Source of the DNA: Paracoccaceae bacterium
GTDB lineage: Bacteria > Pseudomonadota > Alphaproteobacteria > Rhodobacterales > Rhodobacteraceae
Length of the DNA stretch: 6,270 nucleotides
Assembly (NCBI GenBank): GCA_009920225.1
Contig: RGAJ01000114.1
Location: 1-6,270 of the forward strand
Direction of reading: 5' to 3'
In this document: positions 1-6,270 of the stretch, piece after piece
How the letters are laid out: each line of letters begins with the position of its first letter
Position numbering within the stretch: the stretch's first letter is position 1
Made by a program: the position numbers and the translations under genes
Notes under the pieces: model-generated
Told to the model about the DNA's origin: nothing
Database searches by the model: none
What the model saw: only the letters and a program-made list of their open reading frames with translations

Positions 1-5
1 TGTGA

Positions 6-3000
6 TCAGGCGTCTTCGACCTGTAACACCCCATTCAGGCTTTTGATGGCGCCCTTGATTTGCGGGTTCAGCGGGTATTCAACGCCCGTGTCCATATTCA
101 CCTCGCCCGGCAATTCGGGATGCAACAGCGTAAACAAAATCGGTCCCTTTGGACCCGATTTGATATTTGCAGCCGCTTCTGAAATCACGGTTGCGACAGT
201 AGCAACAACATCGGGTGTATCGATGTAAATCTTTAAACCCACAGCCCCGGCATCTGCCACCGCGATATCGGCGGGTGCGATGGATCGGCCCAATAATTTA
301 AGCTGATCCGCCTCCATCGTGGCTTCGGCTGTCACGACGACTTTCGCGCCTGTTTCCAAGAAATCGCGCGATTTTTCAAGCGCTTCCGAAAACAGCGTCA
401 CTTCATACGCACCGGTTGGATCGCTGAGTTGTACAAAGGCAAAGCGGTTGCCTTTTGCGGATTTGCGTTCTTGTCGCCCTGCAACAACACCCGCCATTTT
501 CGCCAGTGTCGGGCCTGATTGCGCTTTGGCCGCGACCTCGTCCATCGTCATCACGCCCTTGCGCTTGAGCGCGACCATATAGTCGTCCAAAGGGTGACCC
601 GACAGATAAAATCCGATCGCTTTGAATTCTTCGGCCAGACGTTCCGCAGGCAACCAATCGGTGACCGGCACCAATCGCGGTTCGGGTAAATCGTCACCTG
701 CATCGCCAAACAAAGATACTTGGTTCGATGACTTTTGATCATGAAAGGCGGCAGAGTATTGTGTCAGCGGCTCAATGCTTTCGAACACGCGGCGGCGATT
801 GTTGTCCAGCAGATCAAACGCGCCTGCACGTGCCAACATTTCCAAGGGGCGCTTGCCCACGCGTTTCAAATCTACTCGGCGGGCAAAGTCGAACAGATTT
901 ACAAAAGGCTTGTTCCCACGACCCGATGTGACCAAACGCATCGCCTCGACGCCCACGTTTTTCAACGCGCCCAACGCATAGACCAACGCACCCTCGACGA
1001 CATCAAACGTGGCCTCTGATCTGTTCACGCACGGGGGGACATAGGGCAGATCAAGCCCCTTTTTCACCTCTTCAAAGTAGACGGCCAACTTGTCGGTCAA
1101 ATGAATATCGCAATTCATCACACCGGCCATAAATTCGACGGGGTGATTGGCCTTGAGCCAGCCTGTTTGATAGCTGACCACCGCATAGGCCGCGGCGTGT
1201 GATTTGTTAAATCCATAGTTGGCGAATTTTTCCAACAGATCGAACACTTCACCCGCTTTTTTGGCGTCCACATCATGGGTTGCCTTGGCACCTTCGACGA
1301 ATTTGGGCCGTTCTTTGGCCATTTCCTCGGCGATCTTTTTACCCATCGCACGACGCAGCAAATCCGCACCGCCCAGTGAATATCCCGCCATCACCTGCGC
1401 GATCTGCATAACCTGTTCTTGGTAAACGATGATCCCTTGGGTTTCGGCCAAGATGTGATCAATCGTCGGATGGATCGATTCCAACGGTTTGATCCCGTGT
1501 TTGACTTCGCAATAGGTTGGAATGTTTTCCATCGGACCTGGACGATAGAGCGCGACAAGCGCAACAATATCTTCGATACAGGTGGGTTTCATCCGTTTCA
1601 GGGCATCCATCATGCCCGAACTTTCCACCTGAAACACGGCGACCGTTTTGGCGGCGGCATAAAGCCGATAGGTTTTTTCATCATCGAGCGGGATGGCGTT
1701 GATTTGATTTTCTGCGCCCTCAGCCGGTTCATAAAGCCGTGTGCCATCTGCCGCGATGTGCAGCTGACGCCCCGATTTCAGGATAAGATCCACCGCATTT
1801 TGGATAACGGTGAGTGTTTTCAAACCCAGAAAGTCGAATTTGACCAACCCCGCTTGTTCCACCCATTTCATGTTGAATTGTGTGGCAGGCATGTCCGAAC
1901 GGGGATCTTGGTACAATGGGACAAGCGCGTCCAAGGGGCGATCCCCAATAACGACCCCTGCGGCGTGGGTTGATGCGTTGCGCAACAGGCCCTCGACCTG
2001 TTGGCCATAGGTCAAAAGGCGGTTCACCACCTCTTCGTTTTTGGCTTCTTCGACAAGACGCGGTTCGTCTTTCAAGGCTTTTTCAATGCTGACGGGTTTC
2101 ACGCCTTCGACGGGTATCATCTTGGACAGGCGGTCCACTTGGCCGTATGGCATTTGCAGCACGCGGCCAACGTCGCGCACGGCGGCTTTGGACAGCAAGG
2201 CGCCAAAAGTGATGATTTGCGCGACCTTATCGCGACCATATTTCTGCTGTACGTATTGGATCACCTCTTCGCGGCGATCCATACAAAAGTCGATGTCAAA
2301 GTCGGGCATCGACACACGTTCAGGGTTCAGGAACCGTTCGAACAAAAGGCTATAGCGCAACGGATCAAGGTCAGTAATCGTCAGCGCATAAGCGACCAAG
2401 GATCCAGCACCAGACCCACGGCCAGGCCCAACGGGGATGTCATGATCCTTGGCCCATTTGATAAAATCGGCAACGATCAAGAAATATCCAGGAAAGCCCA
2501 TGCCTTCGATGATGTTCAATTCAAATTCTAACCGCTTTTCGTATTCCTCAACGCTTGCAGCATGGGGAATAACGGCCAAACGATCGCGCAACCCTTGTTC
2601 CGCTTGGCGACGCAATTCGACGACTTCGTCATCTGCGAACTTGGGCAAGATCGGATTGCGGCGATAGGCCATAAACGCACAGCGCTGGGCGATTTCAACC
2701 GTGCTTTCAATGGCTTCGGGCAGATCCGCAAACAGCGTGATCATTTCCTGCGGGCTTTTGAGGTAATGTTGATTGGTCAGCCTGCGACGCGGATCTTGTT
2801 GATCGACATAGGCCCCTTGGGCGATACAGATCAACGCGTCATGGGCCTCATACATGTCTGATTTTGGGAAATAGGCATCATTGGTGGCAACCAACGGAAT
2901 GCCCTTGGCATAGGCCATTTCCACGAACCCGCGTTCGGTCAATCGCTCGGCCTCAGGCTGACCATCTTCACCCGGATGACGTTGTAGTTCAACATACAAC

Positions 3001-3509
3001 CGATCCCCGAATATGGTGGTAAAACGATCCAACAACGCATCTGCTGCCTTGACTTGGCCGGACCGCAAAAGACGTCCAACCGGACCATCGGGACCGCCCG
3101 TCAAACAGATCACGCCTTGTGAATTCTCGGCCAGTTGATCCAGTGTGATGCTGGGCAATTCCCCGCCTTTGTCCACATAGAGGCAGGTGTTCAATTTCAT
3201 CAGATGTTCGTAACCCGTTTCATTTTGCGCAAGCAAAACGATTGGCGCGGGCGGAATCGGTGATCCCCCCAATTCGGGGGTTGCATAGACCAGGTCGAAT
3301 TGGCACCCGATGATGGGTTGGACCCCTGCGCCGCTTGCGGTGACGGAAAATTCAAGCGCCGCAAACAAATTATTTGTGTCCGTCACAGCCACCGCTGGCA
3401 TGTCCATTGCCTCACACAACGAGGGCAATTTTTTCAAACGAATAGCGCCTTCTAGCAAGGAATACTCCGTGTGAACGCGCAGGTGAATGAATCGGGCTGA
3501 TGAGGTCAT
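6..3509 (-). CDS. dnaE: DNA polymerase III subunit alpha (replicative polymerase, DnaE1 type)
   Basis: Catalytic subunit of the replicative DNA polymerase III holoenzyme, working at the fork with the beta clamp, the tau clamp-loader subunit and a separate DnaQ-type proofreader. It is 1167 aa, against about 1160 in E. coli, and appears complete. Domain order: PHP domain (about residues 6-280), polymerase core (about 285-830), helix-hairpin-helix region (about 835-900), clamp-binding motif QVSLF (930-934), OB fold (about 1003-1078) and C-terminal tau-binding domain. The core shows GPGRGSGAGS (361-370), PDFDIDF (402-408) and FDFLGL (558-563). D405, D407 and D559 align with the E. coli catalytic aspartates 401, 403 and 555 at a constant offset of four. 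The PHP metal-ligand positions are degenerate, as in E. coli: HLRVH at 9-13 has Arg where active PHP domains have His. The ATG is the only possible start nearby, because an in-frame TAA lies three codons upstream (3519-3521). No strong Shine-Dalgarno is visible; an AAGA about 9 bases upstream is weak. No frameshift or insertion was seen. Confidence 0.98.
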   Translation of the reverse strand: MTSSARFIHLRVHTEYSLLEGAIRLKKLPSLCEAMDMPAVAVTDTNNLFAALEFSVTASGAGVQPIIGCQFDLVYATPELGGSPIPPAPIVLLAQNETGYEHLMKLNTCLYVDKGGELPSITLDQLAENSQGVICLTGGPDGPVGRLLRSGQVKAADALLDRFTTIFGDRLYVELQRHPGEDGQPEAERLTERGFVEMAYAKGIPLVATNDAYFPKSDMYEAHDALICIAQGAYVDQQDPRRRLTNQHYLKSPQEMITLFADLPEAIESTVEIAQRCAFMAYRRNPILPKFADDEVVELRRQAEQGLRDRLAVIPHAASVEEYEKRLEFELNIIEGMGFPGYFLIVADFIKWAKDHDIPVGPGRGSGAGSLVAYALTITDLDPLRYSLLFERFLNPERVSMPDFDIDFCMDRREEVIQYVQQKYGRDKVAQIITFGALLSKAAVRDVGRVLQMPYGQVDRLSKMIPVEGVKPVSIEKALKDEPRLVEEAKNEEVVNRLLTYGQQVEGLLRNASTHAAGVVIGDRPLDALVPLYQDPRSDMPATQFNMKWVEQAGLVKFDFLGLKTLTVIQNAVDLILKSGRQLHIAADGTRLYEPAEGAENQINAIPLDDEKTYRLYAAAKTVAVFQVESSGMMDALKRMKPTCIEDIVALVALYRPGPMENIPTYCEVKHGIKPLESIHPTIDHILAETQGIIVYQEQVMQIAQVMAGYSLGGADLLRRAMGKKIAEEMAKERPKFVEGAKATHDVDAKKAGEVFDLLEKFANYGFNKSHAAAYAVVSYQTGWLKANHPVEFMAGVMNCDIHLTDKLAVYFEEVKKGLDLPYVPPCVNRSEATFDVVEGALVYALGALKNVGVEAMRLVTSGRGNKPFVNLFDFARRVDLKRVGKRPLEMLARAGAFDLLDNNRRRVFESIEPLTQYSAAFHDQKSSNQVSLFGDAGDDLPEPRLVPVTDWLPAERLAEEFKAIGFYLSGHPLDDYMVALKRKGVMTMDEVAAKAQSGPTLAKMAGVVAGRQERKSAKGNRFAFVQLSDPTGAYEVTLFSEALEKSRDFLETGAKVVVTAEATMEADQLKLLGRSIAPADIAVADAGAVGLKIYIDTPDVVATVATVISEAAANIKSGPKGPILFTLLHPELPGEVNMDTGVEYPLNPQIKGAIKSLNGVLQVEDA

Positions 3510-3555
3510 GGGCCGATCTTAGTCGAACTCAATCTGGTCTGGTATCGTTTTTTTC

Positions 3556-3585
3556 TTGCCAAAAGGTAATATTGTTGGCTAGCAT
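3556..3585 (+). promoter_or_regulatory. Candidate sigma-70-like promoter for xdhAB
   Basis: TTGCCA (3556-3561) matches five of six bases of the -35 consensus. TAGCAT (3580-3585), 18 bases downstream, matches four of six of the -10 consensus. Transcription would begin near 3592, leaving a leader of about 80 bases before xdhA. It is the best-scoring pair noticed by eye on this strand, but matches of this quality occur by chance in AT-rich DNA. Confidence 0.3.
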
Positions 3586-3594
3586 TTCGGATAA
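3566..3594 (-). promoter_or_regulatory. Candidate weak promoter for dnaE
   Basis: Read on the minus strand, TTATCC (3594-3589) and TATTAC (3571-3566) are separated by 17 bases. They match three and four of six consensus bases respectively. Transcription would start around 3559, about 50 bases upstream of the dnaE ATG. The -35 box is poor. An alternative pair further out, TTGTTC with TAGAAA, has a short 15-base spacer. This is a placement guess only. Confidence 0.2.
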
Positions 3595-3660
3595 CAGGGA
3601 AAAGCCGTTCATTTTCTACGCCGCATCGAGGGTGAACAAAAAAGGCAGAGGTACCGCGGC

Positions 3661-3663
3661 AGG
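3661..3663 (+). promoter_or_regulatory. Weak ribosome binding site of xdhA
   Basis: An AGG lies eight bases before the xdhA ATG and is a minimal Shine-Dalgarno core. No ATG, GTG or TTG codon lies in frame between the upstream in-frame TGA (3633-3635) and this ATG, so the ATG at 3672 is the first possible start despite the weak site. Confidence 0.4.
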
Positions 3664-3671
3664 TTAATCAT

Positions 3672-5048
3672 ATGAATATCTCGTTTCTTCTAAATGGAGA
3701 GAGAGTTCATCTATCCAATTCGAATCCTACAGCAACTCTTTTGACCTATCTTCGCGAAACACGCGGGCTGACTGGCACAAAAGAAGGCTGTAACGAAGGC
3801 GACTGTGGCGCATGCACAGTTGTTGTGATTGATGATGCTGGTGTACGCGCATTGAATGCCTGTATTTTGTTTTTACCGCAACTTGATGGCAAAGCTGTTC
3901 GCACCGTCGAAGGCATTGGCGATGTCGCCTCACCAAGCCCTGCGCAAAAAGCGATGGTGGATTTACACGGGTCGCAATGCGGCTTTTGTACGCCGGGGTT
4001 TATCGCGTCGATGACTGCGGCGCACATCAATGGGGACAACGATCACGATACGACGCTGGCGGGGAATTTGTGTCGATGCACAGGGTATCAACCGATTTTT
4101 GATGCGGCCCGTGCGATGGAAACTGTGCCACGTCCCGATTGGTTAGAACAGGATCGGCAGGCATTGCGCGCCCTGCCAACGCAACAACCCACTATGGCGC
4201 AGCCCAGATCAAGCGAAGCGCTTGCGGCCTTGTTGATGGAACAACCACAGACGCGTTTGATCGCGGGGGCGACGGATGTTGGGCTTTGGGTGACCAAACA
4301 ATTCCGCGATCTAGGTGCGGTGGCATTTTTGAACCAAGCATCGGATCTGGCCGAAATCGCCGAAACGCAAACCGATTGGCAGATCGGCGCAATGGTCACG
4401 ATCGAAACCCTGCGGCTTTGGGCGGTTGAACATATCCCAGCATTTGCCGAACTGCTCCAGCGCTACGCGTCAACCCAAATTCGCATGGCCGCCACGATTG
4501 GGGGCAATATTGCAAATGGGTCGCCGATTGGGGATGCGCCGCCTGCCTTGATCGCATTGGGGGCGCAGCTGCAGTTACGGCGTGGTGCAACCCGTCGTGT
4601 CATTGCACTTGAGGATTATTTCATCGACTATGGCAAACAAGATTTGCAACCCTCTGAATTTGTCGAGGCGGTGTTGATCCCGAAACGTCCTCATGCCTTG
4701 CGCTGTTACAAGCTGACCAAGCGGTTTGACCAAGATATTTCCGCAGTTTTGGGCTGCTTTAACCTAAGCATAGACAAGGGCGTGATTACCGATGCACGGA
4801 TTGCGTTTGGTGGTATGGCAGGGGTGCCCAAGCGCGCGGCGCATGTGGAACGCGCGCTGATCGGCCGTGATTGGTCTGCTGATACATTTGCCGAAATAAG
4901 CGCGGAATGGGCGCAGGACTATGCCCCCTTGTCCGATATGCGCGCAAGTGCTGCGTATCGTCTGCGGGCTGCGCAAAATTTGTCACTTCGCTATTTCCAT
5001 GATTTGTCTGGCACAGTCGAAACCACTGTAAAGGGGGTCCGCGCATGA
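3672..5048 (+). CDS. xdhA: Xanthine dehydrogenase small subunit (2x[2Fe-2S] and FAD)
   Basis: Electron-transfer subunit of cytoplasmic xanthine dehydrogenase. It passes electrons from the molybdenum site in XdhB through two iron-sulfur clusters to FAD and then NAD+, in purine catabolism. Its 458 aa are close to the roughly 462 of R. capsulatus XdhA, so it looks complete. The N-terminal plant-ferredoxin-type domain has cluster ligands C40, C45, C48 and C64 ([10 protein letters not shown] then NAC). The helical second domain has C103, C106, C134 and C136 (QCGFC and LCRC). The FAD domain follows a linker: [14 protein letters not shown] (196-209) and [20 protein letters not shown] (275-294) are its flavin-binding signatures. 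The C-terminal flavoprotein domain has [14 protein letters not shown] (346-359). The first 20 or so codons are AT-richer and use rarer codons than the rest, common near gene starts. The stop overlaps the xdhB start, which indicates an operon. Alternatives such as a CO dehydrogenase or aldehyde oxidase subunit are unlikely, because those usually encode the FeS and FAD parts separately. Confidence 0.96.
   Translation: MNISFLLNGERVHLSNSNPTATLLTYLRETRGLTGTKEGCNEGDCGACTVVVIDDAGVRALNACILFLPQLDGKAVRTVEGIGDVASPSPAQKAMVDLHGSQCGFCTPGFIASMTAAHINGDNDHDTTLAGNLCRCTGYQPIFDAARAMETVPRPDWLEQDRQALRALPTQQPTMAQPRSSEALAALLMEQPQTRLIAGATDVGLWVTKQFRDLGAVAFLNQASDLAEIAETQTDWQIGAMVTIETLRLWAVEHIPAFAELLQRYASTQIRMAATIGGNIANGSPIGDAPPALIALGAQLQLRRGATRRVIALEDYFIDYGKQDLQPSEFVEAVLIPKRPHALRCYKLTKRFDQDISAVLGCFNLSIDKGVITDARIAFGGMAGVPKRAAHVERALIGRDWSADTFAEISAEWAQDYAPLSDMRASAAYRLRAAQNLSLRYFHDLSGTVETTVKGVRA
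5031..5037 (+). promoter_or_regulatory. Strong ribosome binding site of xdhB inside the xdhA 3' end
   Basis: AAGGGGG lies seven bases before the ATG at 5045 and resembles the AAGGAGG consensus. It sits within the last codons of xdhA. It fixes the xdhB start and suggests efficient re-initiation by ribosomes finishing xdhA. Confidence 0.65.
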
Positions 5049-6270
5049 GCGTTTCTCGTCCCCTACCACATGATTCCGCTCTGATGCATGTCGCGGGTCG
5101 TGCGCAATATATTGATGATATTCCTTTGCCCGCGACGGCATTGCATTTGGCGTTTGGCCTGTCGTCTATCGCGGCTGGGCGGATCACATCCATGACGCTT
5201 GATGCGGTGCGCGCGGCCGAGGGTGTGGTTGCGGTCTATACGGCCCAAGATTTGCCCTTTGCAAATGATGTCAGCCCCTCCGCACATGACGAACCGTTGC
5301 TGTCGGATGGAACTGTTCACTACATCGGGCAGCCGTTGTTTTTGGTTGTCGCCACATCGCATGAGGCTGCGCGCCGCGCGGCCCGGTTGGGGGATATCTC
5401 TTATGAAAAACACGATGCCCTTCTTACGATCGAAGATGCGCTTGCCGCAAACAGCCGCTTTGAAGAGGGCCCGCGGATTTATTCCCGTGGCGATGTAACC
5501 TATGCGTTGTCCACTGCGCCGCATCAGGTGACAGGCGTTTTTGAAATCGGTGGGCAGGAACATTTTTACCTTGAATCCCAAGCGGCGCTTGCGCTTCCAC
5601 AAGAAGATCGCGGCATGGTGGTTCATTCCTCAACCCAACATCCCACGGAAATTCAACACAAAGTTGCCGAAGCGCTGGGCGTTGGTATGCATGATGTGCG
5701 CGTCGAAACGCGGCGTATGGGCGGCGGTTTCGGCGGCAAGGAAAGCCAAGGAAACGCATTGGCTGTTGCTTGTGCAATCGCTGCGATGAAAACGGGCCGG
5801 CCTTGCAAAATGCGCTATGACCGTGATGACGACATGATGATCACCGGCAAGCGCCATGATTTTCGTATCCGCTATGCGGCAGGATTTGATGCCGACGGGC
5901 GTTTGATTGCGGTTGATTTCATCCACTACACGCGGGGTGGATGGGCCCAAGATTTGACCTTGCCGGTGGCAGATCGCGCCATGCTGCACTCTGACAATGC
6001 CTATTTCATCCCGAATATGCGGATTGAAAGCCATCGATTGAAAACGAACACCCAAAGCGCGACCGCGTTTCGTGGATTTGGTGGCCCGCAGGGGATGATC
6101 GGAATTGAACGGGTTATGGATCACGTCGCCCATGCATTGGGCAAAGATCCCTTAGACGTGCGGCGACTAAACTTTTACGTCCCCGCCTCTGTGGCCAAGT
6201 CTGATGTGCAAACCACGCATTACGGTATGCCCGTGGATGATTTTATTTTGCACGAACTGAGCGACAAGCT
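5045..6270 (+). CDS. xdhB: Xanthine dehydrogenase large (molybdopterin) subunit, 3' end outside window
   Basis: Catalytic subunit that binds the molybdenum cofactor and hydroxylates hypoxanthine and xanthine to urate, paired with XdhA. The window holds 408 codons of an expected 770-780; the frame stays open to the right edge. The start is the ATG overlapping the xdhA stop (ATGA). The product begins [20 protein letters not shown] and enters the hammerhead domain (about 14-125) at [11 protein letters not shown]. The first molybdopterin-binding domain follows (about 145-385). Active-site residues align with bovine xanthine oxidase numbering at constant spacing: Q198 (Q767) in SSTQHP, E233 (E802) in GGGFGGKE, R311 (R880) in ADRAMLH, and R343 and F345 (R912, F914) in [10 protein letters not shown]. 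The Glu-Arg pair recognises the purine and separates this enzyme from aldehyde oxidases. The base-catalyst glutamate (E1261 in bovine) lies beyond the window. No signal peptide is seen. An xdhC cofactor-insertion gene would be expected next, by family knowledge only. Confidence 0.95.
   Translation, partial: MSVSRPLPHDSALMHVAGRAQYIDDIPLPATALHLAFGLSSIAAGRITSMTLDAVRAAEGVVAVYTAQDLPFANDVSPSAHDEPLLSDGTVHYIGQPLFLVVATSHEAARRAARLGDISYEKHDALLTIEDALAANSRFEEGPRIYSRGDVTYALSTAPHQVTGVFEIGGQEHFYLESQAALALPQEDRGMVVHSSTQHPTEIQHKVAEALGVGMHDVRVETRRMGGGFGGKESQGNALAVACAIAAMKTGRPCKMRYDRDDDMMITGKRHDFRIRYAAGFDADGRLIAVDFIHYTRGGWAQDLTLPVADRAMLHSDNAYFIPNMRIESHRLKTNTQSATAFRGFGGPQGMIGIERVMDHVAHALGKDPLDVRRLNFYVPASVAKSDVQTTHYGMPVDDFILHELSDK

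Larger units (their letters stand above)
3510..3671. other. Divergent intergenic region between dnaE and xdhA
   Basis: These 162 bp must hold the 5' leaders and presumably the promoters of both divergent transcription units. It is visibly more AT-rich than the flanking genes. It contains a run of seven T (3548-3554), a short tandem TCTGG repeat (3533-3542) and a small GCTAGC palindrome (3578-3583). No in-frame coding continuation exists for either neighbour: stops lie at 3519-3521 for dnaE and 3633-3635 for xdhA. No convincing long inverted repeat, terminator hairpin, tRNA or riboswitch was found. A regulator site for the xdh operon could be here, but none can be named from sequence alone. 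Confidence 0.85.

Noticed and set aside
1419..1973. A 184-codon open frame on the plus strand, antisense to dnaE.
   Set aside because: It lies wholly inside dnaE, whose reading frame is unambiguous and conserved throughout. The antisense translation shows no recognisable domain, and such frames arise from codon bias in the real gene.
2001..2531. A 176-codon open frame on the plus strand, antisense to the dnaE polymerase core.
   Set aside because: It covers the part of dnaE encoding the catalytic PDFDIDF motif. The His/Phe/Gln-rich translation looks like a complementary-strand shadow, with no family resemblance.
3548..3554. A run of seven T that might be a rho-independent terminator tail.
   Set aside because: No GC-rich hairpin precedes it on the plus strand, and no gene ends here in that direction, so a terminator makes no sense.
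3650..3659. GGTACCGCGG, made of two overlapping hexamer palindromes upstream of xdhA.
   Set aside because: The palindromes are only six bases each, do not form one extended dyad, and match no operator I can name.
5063..6133. Two long minus-strand open frames (187 and 167 codons) antisense to xdhB.
   Set aside because: xdhB is clearly coding on the plus strand with intact active-site motifs across this interval. The antisense translations are Arg/His/Cys-rich without domain features.

Overview
This window is ordinary chromosomal sequence from what looks like an alphaproteobacterium, most likely a Rhodobacterales (Roseobacter/Rhodobacter-type) species. The evidence is the close resemblance, from memory, of both xanthine dehydrogenase subunits to the split XdhA/XdhB enzyme of Rhodobacter capsulatus, and a proteobacterial-type DnaE. 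Base composition is only slightly above half GC by eye, lower than typical Rhodobacter. The taxonomic call is inference.

Layout: a complete dnaE (DNA polymerase III alpha subunit, 1167 aa) fills positions 6-3509 on the minus strand. A 162-bp intergenic region (3510-3671) separates it from a divergent, plus-strand purine-catabolism operon. That operon has xdhA (3672-5048, complete, 458 aa) and xdhB (from 5045, running off the right edge after 408 codons). The two xdh genes overlap by four bases (ATGA), and xdhB has a strong internal ribosome binding site, so they are very probably co-transcribed and translationally coupled.

Function: DnaE is the replicative polymerase and is unrelated to its neighbours. 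XdhA carries two [2Fe-2S] clusters and FAD; XdhB carries the molybdenum cofactor. Together they would oxidise hypoxanthine to xanthine and xanthine to urate in the cytoplasm. All active-site residues that fall inside the window are intact, including those that separate true xanthine dehydrogenases from aldehyde oxidases or CO dehydrogenases. An xdhC maturation gene would be expected downstream, outside the window.

I saw no RNA gene, mobile element, CRISPR array, pseudogene or unrecognised system. The long open frames antisense to dnaE and xdhB look like codon-bias shadows. The findings are therefore few and low in interest.
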